This document shows, piece after piece, positions 1 through 7,168 of a stretch of 46,825 nt of DNA. The stretch comes from an uncultured Lachnospiraceae bacterium (lineage in GTDB: Bacteria; Bacillota; Clostridia; Lachnospirales; Lachnospiraceae): NCBI GenBank assembly GCA_944383835.1, contig CALWRE010000042.1, positions 1 to 46,825 on the forward strand, given 5' to 3'. Below the pieces are notes generated by a model. The model saw only the letters and a list, made by a program, of their open reading frames with translations. It was not told the DNA's origin and ran no database searches. Each line of letters starts with the position of its first letter. The first letter of the stretch is position 1. The position numbers were made by a program, and so were the translations under genes.

Positions 1-701
1 CGGAACTTGCCAACATCGTCAACGAAGCCGCCCTGCGCGCGGTGCGTGACGGACGTAAGGTGGTAACCCAGGCGGATCTGGAAGAAAGCATCGAGGTGGT
101 TATCGCCGGATACCAGAAGAAGAACGCTATCCTGACGGATCAGGAGAAGAAGGTTGTGGCCTACCACGAGGTCGGTCATGCATTGGTTGCGGCCAAGCAG
201 ACCAATTCGGCTCCGGTCCAGAAGATCACCATCGTGCCCCGTACCTCCGGCGCTCTGGGCTATACGATGCAGGTGGAGGAAGGCAACCATTATCTGATGA
301 GCCAGGCGGAGCTGGAAAACAAGATCGCCACCCTGACCGGCGGACGGGCGGCGGAGGAACTGATCTTTAATTCCGCCTCCACAGGGGCTTCCAACGACAT
401 CGAGCAGGCCACCAAGCTGGCCCGGGCGATGATTACCCGCTACGGCATGAGCAAGGAGTTTGACATGGTCGCCATGGAGACGGTGACCAACCAGTATCTG
501 GGAGGAGACACGACCCTGGCCTGTTCGGCCCAGACCCAGGCGCGGATCGACGAGCTGGTGGTGGAGCTGGTAAAGAAGCAGCACCAGAAAGCGGTGCAGA
601 TCCTTCTGGATAACAGGGATAAGCTGGACGAACTGGCCAATTACCTGTATCAGAAGGAGACGATTACCGGAGAGGAGTTTGTGGAAATCCTGAACCGCTG
701 A
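1..701 (+). CDS. ftsH: ATP-dependent zinc metalloprotease FtsH, C-terminal part
   Basis: Membrane-anchored AAA+ protease that degrades misfolded membrane proteins and some short-lived cytosolic proteins. The frame is open from the left edge (codons in phase from base 3), so the transmembrane N-terminus and most of the AAA module lie outside the window. What remains is the end of the AAA domain (NEAALRAVRDGR) and the whole peptidase domain. The zinc motif HEVGH is at about 165-179, and the downstream conserved GGRAAEELIF and ASNDIEQAT segments are intact. The C-terminus is short and ends EFVEILNR, normal for Firmicute FtsH. A strong hairpin terminator follows at 772-805. Identification is very secure. 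Only the missing N-terminus limits it. Confidence 0.97.
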   Translation, partial: ELANIVNEAALRAVRDGRKVVTQADLEESIEVVIAGYQKKNAILTDQEKKVVAYHEVGHALVAAKQTNSAPVQKITIVPRTSGALGYTMQVEEGNHYLMSQAELENKIATLTGGRAAEELIFNSASTGASNDIEQATKLARAMITRYGMSKEFDMVAMETVTNQYLGGDTTLACSAQTQARIDELVVELVKKQHQKAVQILLDNRDKLDELANYLYQKETITGEEFVEILNR

Positions 702-771
702 CAAGCGGCCGGGGCGGCTTTGGGGAAGGCCGTGTCCGGAACGGGAAATCCTGCGGGAAGGAACAAAAATG

Positions 772-805
772 GGGGATGAGGGAAAACCTCGTCCCCTGCT
801 TTTTT
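772..805 (+). terminator. intrinsic terminator after ftsH
   Basis: A 10-bp stem (GGGGATGAGG with CCTCGTCCCC, one G-T wobble) has a 5-nt GAAAA loop and is followed by TGCTTTTTT. It separates ftsH from the ABC exporter operon. Confidence 0.85.
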
Positions 806-858
806 AGAGGGACGAAGAAGCTTCATGGCATTTCAAAAAACGTGTCAGGGAGGAAAAC

Positions 859-2637
859 ATGTTTAGACTTTTGAAGAGAATGAGACGGCAGGAATGGATG
901 ATGGCCGCCCTATGCGCCCTGTTTGTACTGGGCCAGGTTTATTTTGATCTGCGGCTGCCGGATTATATGAGCGACTTAACCGTCTTAATCAAAACGCCGG
1001 GCAGCACGATGGAGGATATTTTGTTTACCGGCGGCGAGATGCTTTTTTGTACGCTGGCAAGCGCCGTCCTCTGCATAGGCGGCGGCTTTCTGACGGCCAG
1101 GGTGGCGGCTGGCTTCGGCTACGTCGTGCGCCAGGACGTCTTTGAAAAGATTGCGGATTTCGGCCAGCAGGAAATGATGGCTTTTTCGGTTCCCAGCCTG
1201 ATCAACCGGACGACCAACGATATCACCCAGATTCAGATGCTGGTGTCCATGGGACTGCAGATTCTGATCAAATCCCCGGTGATGGCGGTTTGGGCCGTGA
1301 TCAAGATCGTAAATAAGAGCCGGACCCTGTCGGTGATTACGGCGGGCTTTGTAGTGGCCCTTCTGGTGATGATGATCCTGATTATCGCCATCGTCTTTCC
1401 CAAGGTGCGCCGGGTGCAGAAGCTGAACGACCGGATCAACCTGGTGGCAAGGGAAAATCTGACCGGCATCAATGTGGTTCACGCCTACAATGCGGAAGAC
1501 TACCAGAATGAAAAGTTTGAGAAGGTCAACGAGACGCTGATGAAGACCCAGCTGTTTAACCAGCGCACCTTCGCCTTCCTGACACCTGCGGTTACGCTGG
1601 CGATGAACACCCTTTCCTTGGTGATCTACTGGGTGGGGGCGGCCATTGTAAACAATGTCCCGGCGGCCGATACGGCCCTGCGTCTGACGACCTTCAGCGA
1701 TATCGTCGTCTTTGGTACCTACGCCACCTATGTGATTATGACGATTATGATGCTGGTGATGATCATTATGCTGATGCCGGCGGCCCAGGTTTCCGCCCAG
1801 CGTGTCAACGAGGTGCTGGATACGAAGGTTTCGATTCATCCGGGCGCAAAGACCGAGGCGCCGGAAAAGGGCACGGTGGAATTCCGCCATGTTTCCTTCC
1901 GCTACCCCTCCTCCGGCAAGGATATCCTTTCCGATATCAGCTTTACGGCAAAAAAGGGAGAGACGGTGGCCTTTATCGGCGCCACCGGCAGCGGCAAAAC
2001 GACGCTGGTCAGCCTGATTGCCCGCTTCTACGATGCGACGGAGGGAGAAGTGCTGGTAGACGGGCAGAATGTAAAGGACTATACCTTTGACGCCCTGTAT
2101 AACCGCCTGGGCTATGTGACGCAGAAGGCGGTCCTCTTTGCCGGGGATATCCGCCGGAACGTCCTTTTCGGCGAATTGGAGGCGGAAAAGACCGATGAAA
2201 ACGTAGACAATGCCCTGCGCCTGGCCCAGGCCAGCGAATTTGTGGAGAAGCTGCCGGAGGGCATAAAGGCCCCGATTGCCCAGAGCGGGGCAAACGTATC
2301 CGGCGGGCAGAAGCAGAGGCTCTCCATTGCCCGCGCCCTGGCCAGGAAACCGGAAATTTTGATTTTCGACGATTCTTTCTCCGCCCTCGACTACCGGACC
2401 GACCGGGCGCTGCGCGAAGGCCTGGGGCGTGAGCTGGGGGAGACGACGAAGCTGATCGTCGCCCAGCGAATCGGCACAATCCGAGGCGCAGATAAGATTA
2501 TCGTCCTGGACGAGGGAAAGGCGGTCGGAATCGGCACCCATGAGGAGCTTCTGCAGACCTGCCCGGTGTACCAGGAGATAGCCAAATCCCAGCTGTCCGA
2601 AGAGGAGCTGGGCCTTGCGGAAAGGAGGGACGCGTGA
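859..2637 (+). CDS. ABC exporter half-transporter, subunit 1 (degenerate ATPase site)
   Basis: Type I ABC exporter half, 592 residues. An N-terminal six-helix membrane domain (about 15-310) is followed by a nucleotide-binding domain. Walker A GATGSGKTT is at 374-382 and the signature VSGGQ at 480-484. Walker B is FDD: residue 505 is Asp where the catalytic Glu is expected, and the switch His is Gln536 (VAQRIGTI). These two changes are the hallmark of the degenerate site in heterodimeric exporters such as TM287/288. The partner subunit starts inside this gene's last codons (ATGA overlap), so the two are translationally coupled. Ribosome site GGGAGGAAAAC precedes the ATG. The substrate cannot be told from sequence; drugs, lipids or peptides are all possible. 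Confidence 0.92.
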   Translation: MFRLLKRMRRQEWMMAALCALFVLGQVYFDLRLPDYMSDLTVLIKTPGSTMEDILFTGGEMLFCTLASAVLCIGGGFLTARVAAGFGYVVRQDVFEKIADFGQQEMMAFSVPSLINRTTNDITQIQMLVSMGLQILIKSPVMAVWAVIKIVNKSRTLSVITAGFVVALLVMMILIIAIVFPKVRRVQKLNDRINLVARENLTGINVVHAYNAEDYQNEKFEKVNETLMKTQLFNQRTFAFLTPAVTLAMNTLSLVIYWVGAAIVNNVPAADTALRLTTFSDIVVFGTYATYVIMTIMMLVMIIMLMPAAQVSAQRVNEVLDTKVSIHPGAKTEAPEKGTVEFRHVSFRYPSSGKDILSDISFTAKKGETVAFIGATGSGKTTLVSLIARFYDATEGEVLVDGQNVKDYTFDALYNRLGYVTQKAVLFAGDIRRNVLFGELEAEKTDENVDNALRLAQASEFVEKLPEGIKAPIAQSGANVSGGQKQRLSIARALARKPEILIFDDSFSALDYRTDRALREGLGRELGETTKLIVAQRIGTIRGADKIIVLDEGKAVGIGTHEELLQTCPVYQEIAKSQLSEEELGLAERRDA

Positions 2638-4436
2638 TGAGCGGTCAGAATATGCGCCGGATGAATGTGCCGGAAAAAAGCAAAAGAGGAATCGGCGGCG
2701 TGCTGCGGGAGCTGTTTGCCTATGCCCAGAATATGAAGCTGCCGATGGCGGTCGCCCTGCTTTTCGCTGCGGTGGGAGCGATCCTTACGATTGTCGGGCC
2801 GAATCTGTTAAGCCAGATCACCGACTTGATTTCCAATTCCCTTATGGGGGAGATCGACCTGGCGGCGATTGGCCGCGTGGGCGTCAAGCTTTTGATTCTC
2901 TATGGCCTCAGCGCTGTGTTTACCTATGTGGAGCACTATATCATGTCCACGGTCACCCTTCGGCTTTCCCGGCAGATGCGGGGGGACTTGTCCCGCAAAA
3001 TCAACCGCGTGCCGATGAATTATTTTAATAAGGTATCCTTCGGCGATATCCTGAGCCGTGTGACCAACGACGTCAGCACCCTGCAGCAGGCCCTGGCCAA
3101 CAGCCTGCCCTCGATTGTCAGCGCCGTCGCCCAGTTCGTCGGCTGCCTGGTGATGATGCTGGCGACCGAATGGAGGATGGCCCTGGCTGCCATCGCCGTG
3201 ACGATTCTGGGCTTTGCCGTTGTGGCTGTTGTCATGCTCCGCTCCCAGAAATATTTCACAGCCAGGCAGAAGGAGCTGGGTACCCTCAACGGCTATATTG
3301 AGGAAATGTACTCCGGCCACGATGTGGTGCGGATTTCCCGCGCCGGCGAGCAGATCAAGGAAACCTTCGGCAAAATGAACGAGGGCCTTTACGATGCGGA
3401 CTGGCACAGCCAGTTTCTCTCCGGCGTCATGCAGCCTTTGATGAATGTCGTCGGCAATCTGGGCTATGTGGTGGTCTGCGTCCTGGGCTCGGCTCTGGCG
3501 ATGGACGGGCAGATCAGCTTCGGCGTGATCGTCGCCTTCATCATGTATGTGCGCCTCTTCACCTCGCCCCTCAGCACCCTGGCGCAGGGCATGACGCAGA
3601 TGCAGACGGCGGCCGCCGCGGGCGACCATATTTTCGACTTCCTGCAGGCGGAGGAACTCTCCGATGAGAGCGGCAAGACGAAAAAGCTTAATGAGGTGCG
3701 CGGCGAGGTGGAATTTGAACATGTGCGCTTCAGCTACCCGGATAACCCGGACAAGGTCATCATCAAGGACTTTTCCGTCCATGTGAAGCCGGGACAGAAG
3801 GTGGCCATCGTCGGCCCCACCGGAGCCGGAAAGACGACCCTGGTCAACCTGCTGATGCGTTTCTATGAGGTGAACGGCGGCAGCATTAAGATCGACGGGA
3901 TTCCCACGTCCCAGATGAGCCGTGAGAGCGTCCATGACCTGTTTGGCATGGTGCTGCAGGACACCTGGCTGTTCGAGGGGACGGTCCGGGAAAACCTGGT
4001 CTACAATAAGACCGGCATCTCCGATGAAACGCTGAAAGAGGCCTGCAGGGCCTGCGGCATCTATCATTTCGTGGAGACCCTGCCCAAGGGCTTCGATACG
4101 GTCCTCGACGACAGCATTGCCATTTCCGCCGGGCAGAAGCAGCTCTTTACCATCGCCCGGGCCATGGTGCAGGACAATCCGATGCTGATCCTGGACGAGG
4201 CCACTTCGTCGGTGGATACCAGGACGGAGCTGATCACGCAGAAGGCGATGGACCAGCTGACCGAGCACCGCACCAGCTTTGTGATTGCTCACCGGCTGTC
4301 TACCATCAAGAACGCGGATGTGATCCTGGTGTTAAAGGACGGCGACGTGATCGAGCAGGGCACCCACGAGGAGCTTCTGGCGAAGGGCGGGTTCTACGCC
4401 GCTTTGTACAACAGCCAGTTTAACCAGGCATCCTAA
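2634..4436 (+). CDS. ABC exporter half-transporter, subunit 2 (catalytic ATPase site)
   Basis: Partner of the preceding gene, 600 residues. The N-terminal membrane domain has six predicted helices after a ~35-residue basic cytoplasmic lead. In the ATPase domain, Walker A GPTGAGKTT starts at about 394. Walker B LDEATSSVD has the catalytic Glu522, and His553 sits in the switch (IAHRLSTI). The signature reads ISAGQ (497-501), with Ala replacing the first Gly of SGGQ. That fits the rule that the degenerate composite site pairs Walker A/B of one subunit with a non-canonical signature of the other. The two genes therefore encode one heterodimeric exporter with one active and one impaired ATP site. 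It starts by 4-bp overlap. No clear terminator was seen downstream. Confidence 0.93.
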   Translation: MMSGQNMRRMNVPEKSKRGIGGVLRELFAYAQNMKLPMAVALLFAAVGAILTIVGPNLLSQITDLISNSLMGEIDLAAIGRVGVKLLILYGLSAVFTYVEHYIMSTVTLRLSRQMRGDLSRKINRVPMNYFNKVSFGDILSRVTNDVSTLQQALANSLPSIVSAVAQFVGCLVMMLATEWRMALAAIAVTILGFAVVAVVMLRSQKYFTARQKELGTLNGYIEEMYSGHDVVRISRAGEQIKETFGKMNEGLYDADWHSQFLSGVMQPLMNVVGNLGYVVVCVLGSALAMDGQISFGVIVAFIMYVRLFTSPLSTLAQGMTQMQTAAAAGDHIFDFLQAEELSDESGKTKKLNEVRGEVEFEHVRFSYPDNPDKVIIKDFSVHVKPGQKVAIVGPTGAGKTTLVNLLMRFYEVNGGSIKIDGIPTSQMSRESVHDLFGMVLQDTWLFEGTVRENLVYNKTGISDETLKEACRACGIYHFVETLPKGFDTVLDDSIAISAGQKQLFTIARAMVQDNPMLILDEATSSVDTRTELITQKAMDQLTEHRTSFVIAHRLSTIKNADVILVLKDGDVIEQGTHEELLAKGGFYAALYNSQFNQAS

Positions 4437-4521
4437 GCGATGCGGCCGGGCAGATGAGTCCAGGCGCTGTTTTACTTCTCAGAAAAATGACAGCAGATAT
4501 TGAGAAAATGTTTTCCGATCC

Positions 4522-4550
4522 TTGATTTCTACGGATATAATGCGTATAAT
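4522..4550 (+). promoter_or_regulatory. SigA promoter of the DUF3990/XRE module
   Basis: -35 TTGATT (4522-4527), 17-bp spacer, perfect -10 TATAAT (4545-4550). The expected start is near 4557, giving a leader of about 35 nt. The promoter sits between the arms of a perfect inverted repeat, so it is likely to be repressed by the XRE protein encoded in the operon. Confidence 0.8.
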
Positions 4551-4580
4551 ATAGCTTAGATCGAATTATATCCGTAGAAA
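4526..4580. repeat. perfect 16-bp inverted repeat flanking the promoter (putative operator pair)
   Basis: Left arm TTTCTACGGATATAAT (4526-4541) and right arm ATTATATCCGTAGAAA (4565-4580) are exact reverse complements separated by 23 bp. The -10 box lies between them. The left arm covers the end of the -35 box and most of the spacer. The right arm runs up to the Shine-Dalgarno of the first gene. Only the right arm would be transcribed from this promoter, so an RNA hairpin is not the main role. A DNA operator bound by the XRE antitoxin, possibly with looping, is the simplest reading. Confidence 0.75.
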
Positions 4581-4591
4581 GGAGCACGGCG

Positions 4592-5260
4592 ATGAAGGCG
4601 ATTTTATACCACGGATCCCCTGAGATTATAAAAAAGCCTGTATATGGGAAAGGGAAAACATATAACGACTATGGCCGCGGTTTTTATTGTACGGAACATT
4701 TGGAGCTGGCCAAGGAATGGGCGTGCAGTGAGAATATCGACGGATACTGCAACCAGTATGAGATTGATCTGAGCAAGCTGAAGGTGCTGCACCTATCGGA
4801 GTATACCATCCTGCACTGGCTGGCACTTCTTGTAACTTACAGAAAAATCCGAGTTTCCTCTCCCATACAGCAGCGCAGTATTGACTGGCTGAAAAAGAAC
4901 TATTTGCTGGATCTGTCCGAGTATGATGTGGTCATCGGCTACCGTGCAGATGATTCCTATTTTTCCTTTGCCAGAGCCTTTATCGGAAATGAAATATCGC
5001 TGAACCAGCTATCTTACGCCATGCGTCTTGGAAAACTGGGTGAGCAGATCGTTCTGAAAAGCCCTGCAGCGTTTGACGCGATCCAGTTTATCTCTTATGT
5101 GGGTGTAGATAATACCGAATATTATGCCAAGCGCAAGGCCCGTGATGATGAGGCGAGAGCTGCCTATAGAGCAGAACTGGAAAAGGACGACCTGAATGGC
5201 CTGTATATGAGAGATATATTAAGAGAGGAGCTGACTCCAGATGACCCACGCTTACGATGA
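4592..5260 (+). CDS. DUF3990 ADP-ribosyltransferase-like protein, putative toxin
   Basis: 222 residues, no signal peptide. The N-terminus (LYHGSPEIIKKP then YNDYGRGFYCTEHLELAKEW) matches the DUF3990 family. That family resembles ADP-ribosyltransferase folds: an HGS nucleotide-binding strand, a GxGFYxT segment and a later Glu (GEQIVLKS, near residue 150). The reaction and target are unknown and the toxin label is inference. Support comes from context: a 20-bp overlap with a downstream XRE regulator, a single shared promoter flanked by an inverted repeat, and base composition visibly more AT-rich than the surrounding genes. Ribosome site AAAGGAG lies 7 nt upstream of the ATG. Family assignment is good; activity is untested. 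Confidence 0.75.
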   Translation: MKAILYHGSPEIIKKPVYGKGKTYNDYGRGFYCTEHLELAKEWACSENIDGYCNQYEIDLSKLKVLHLSEYTILHWLALLVTYRKIRVSSPIQQRSIDWLKKNYLLDLSEYDVVIGYRADDSYFSFARAFIGNEISLNQLSYAMRLGKLGEQIVLKSPAAFDAIQFISYVGVDNTEYYAKRKARDDEARAAYRAELEKDDLNGLYMRDILREELTPDDPRLR

Positions 5261-5903
5261 ACAATATTTGTCTGACGCTATGAATAACCTTGGCGAGATG
5301 ATGGATTATGCGGTCAATACCTGCCATTTTGAGATCAATGAATTTTTTGAGATGTTCCTGGTCAGTGATCTGGCCGGGCAGTTCGCGAAGGGCGTACCGA
5401 AAGTTGTCTCCGGCATGTCCGGTGTAGAGCTTGCCATGGAGGTTGTGCGAAAGAGCGGAGCGGATATGGAACTGCCGGATGCGGAAGCCGAGTACGACCG
5501 TTCCCCGGAATATTGGTGCGGCTGGATTATTGCATTCTATCAGTGGTATACGGGTGTTTCGTTTCGTGAGATTTCTCAGATTGTATCGATGACGGAAATC
5601 CGGAAAATGTATCCAACCATCCACGAGGCGTCCGAACTCAAGTTTGTGGATACCGTCAATGCGATTGTCCGCAGAAAAAAGCTGCCAACAAAGCTGCGGA
5701 TGCTGCGAAAGGCGTGCGGCTATTCACAGAAGGAACTGGCAGAAAAGTCGGGGGTAAATCTCAGGACCCTTCAAGAGTATGATAACCGCGCAATGGACAT
5801 CAACAGAGCTACCGGCGGCACGCTGAACGCCTTATCCAAGGTACTGGGCTGCCAAGTCGAGGATCTGCTGGAGTACAATTATGCAGAGGTAACGGAGGAA
5901 TAA
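5241..5903 (+). CDS. XRE-family helix-turn-helix regulator, putative antitoxin
   Basis: 220 residues. The C-terminal part (about 150-212) is an XRE/Cro helix-turn-helix: LRMLRKACGYSQKELAEKSG, then VNLRTLQEYDNR and LSKVLGCQVEDLLEY. The N-terminal ~140 residues are an acidic helical domain with a conserved-looking EYWCGWIIAFYQWYTG segment. I know this segment only as part of regulators found beside DUF3990 genes; it may bind the toxin. The start overlaps the upstream gene by 20 bp, so translation is coupled. It probably neutralises the DUF3990 protein and represses the shared promoter through the inverted repeat at 4526-4580. This antitoxin role is inferred from layout. Confidence 0.75.
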   Translation: MTHAYDEQYLSDAMNNLGEMMDYAVNTCHFEINEFFEMFLVSDLAGQFAKGVPKVVSGMSGVELAMEVVRKSGADMELPDAEAEYDRSPEYWCGWIIAFYQWYTGVSFREISQIVSMTEIRKMYPTIHEASELKFVDTVNAIVRRKKLPTKLRMLRKACGYSQKELAEKSGVNLRTLQEYDNRAMDINRATGGTLNALSKVLGCQVEDLLEYNYAEVTEE

Positions 5904-5979
5904 GAAATGATTTATACTTGCTTTTCCTATATATGCAATTAAAACTCTGAAAATCAAGAGAAAACGAATGCTTTATTAT

Positions 5980-6031
5980 AAATATCCCGGAGAAATCCTC
6001 ACTTTTCGCGTGTGGTTTCTCCGGGATATTT
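5980..6031. terminator. hairpin after the XRE gene, probable terminator
   Basis: Perfect 16-bp inverted repeat: AAATATCCCGGAGAAA (5980-5995) and TTTCTCCGGGATATTT (6016-6031), with a 20-nt loop. The A-rich left and T-rich right ends would work weakly in either direction. It marks the right edge of the DUF3990/XRE module. The rest of 6032-6190 shows no convincing gene or promoter. Confidence 0.6.
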
Positions 6032-6190
6032 GTGCTATGGTATAGGAAGAGGAGAATGCAGAGAGCGGTTATGCCGTTCAAGTCTTTTCTTATGTTTCTT
6101 TAGGCGGCGCAGTCCGCGCCGGGGCCTGTTTTATTCTTATCTCTGGCAGGCCTGAATTTCTCAATGTCAAAGTCTTAATCAGGGGGAAAA

Positions 6191-7141
6191 ATGCGTAAAA
6201 AAGAAGATTGGAAAAAAGCTGTCCTGGCGGCGGCTCTGTTTTTGGCGGCTTTGTGCGTAAGCGCCTGCGCCGAAGCGAAGGAATTTTCAGCTCTTTCCAG
6301 GACAAAAGAGCGGTTGGAGGAGCTTCCTTTGCAGGAGACGAAGGCGTCCGCTCCAGCGGCGGAGTCCGCTGCTCCTCGGGCGGATGCGGAATCGGATGCG
6401 GAATCCGCCCCATCGGAAACGGACATGGAAACGACTGTTCAGGAACCGGACGAACCGGACATGGAATCGTCCGTCCAATCCACCGCAGGAGCCTCTGCGG
6501 AAACGTCGGAAGAACTGCCTGCCGAAACGCCCGCGGATATGCCGCAGAGGGAAACGCAGGCGGTGGAATCAGCTGCGGAGGAACTGTCTCCGGAAGAACC
6601 TTCTCCGAAAGAAACGCCGCCGGAAGAGGAGCCTCTGTCATATGATGCATACCGCGGCCTCTTTGAAGCGATGGATCCCTCGGTCCGGGCCTTTTACTGG
6701 GAGGTATACGAGGCAGAGCTTCGCTCTGCGCTGACGGAAGAGGAATACGCTCGGATGCAGGCATTCGCTCTGGCTGAAACGACAGAGGGCGAATCGGGAG
6801 AGAAAGAGGAGAGGGAGTTTGACCGGGAGGCGGCAGAGGAGGCCTTTGCCTGTCAAAACCGGATGCGGGAGGAGGCAGGGCTGGCTCCCCTTGTCTGGGA
6901 TGAGGAAATCTATCGGCTGGCGTGCAGCCGCGTCTCCCAGGCGGCGGAGAACTTCTCCCATGAGGGCTGTCCCGCGGGCTACGGTGAGAACCTGGCTTCC
7001 GGCTCGGCCGGGGATGGGGCGCAGGCGATGGAGCGGCTGTACGCCAGCGAGGAACATCGGGCCAATATATTGGGGGCGGCCTATACGAGAGGGGCCATCG
7101 CCTGCTCCGGCGGCCTGTGGGTTGCAATGTACCATGAGTAG
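6191..7141 (+). CDS. CAP-domain (SCP-like) lipoprotein
   Basis: 316 residues. The lipoprotein signal peptide has a lipobox VSAC, with lipidated Cys26. A long stalk (about 30-150) rich in Glu, Pro, Ser, Thr and Ala is unstructured in appearance. A ~45-residue module (151-196) contains AFYWEVYEAEL and EEEYARMQAF and recurs in the next gene. The C-terminus (about 210-316) is a CAP/SCP domain with NRMREEAGL, FSHEG, YGENLA and EEHRANIL, so the usual His/Glu/His cavity residues are present. It is exposed on the membrane outer face. CAP domains in spore-formers have varied or unknown roles. Ribosome site AGGGGG lies 5 nt before the ATG. The next surface gene begins 27 bp downstream, so co-transcription is likely. 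Confidence 0.85.
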   Translation: MRKKEDWKKAVLAAALFLAALCVSACAEAKEFSALSRTKERLEELPLQETKASAPAAESAAPRADAESDAESAPSETDMETTVQEPDEPDMESSVQSTAGASAETSEELPAETPADMPQRETQAVESAAEELSPEEPSPKETPPEEEPLSYDAYRGLFEAMDPSVRAFYWEVYEAELRSALTEEEYARMQAFALAETTEGESGEKEEREFDREAAEEAFACQNRMREEAGLAPLVWDEEIYRLACSRVSQAAENFSHEGCPAGYGENLASGSAGDGAQAMERLYASEEHRANILGAAYTRGAIACSGGLWVAMYHE

Positions 7142-7168
7142 GGATCAAAAAGAATATGGGGGTGTGAA

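Noticed and set aside
985-2541. Long open frame antisense to the first ABC exporter gene
   Set aside because: Composition is rich in His, Arg and Gly without recognisable domains. It is a mirror of the codon bias of the real gene. The same holds for the long antisense frames at 2808-4292, 9521-10870 and 11423-13222.
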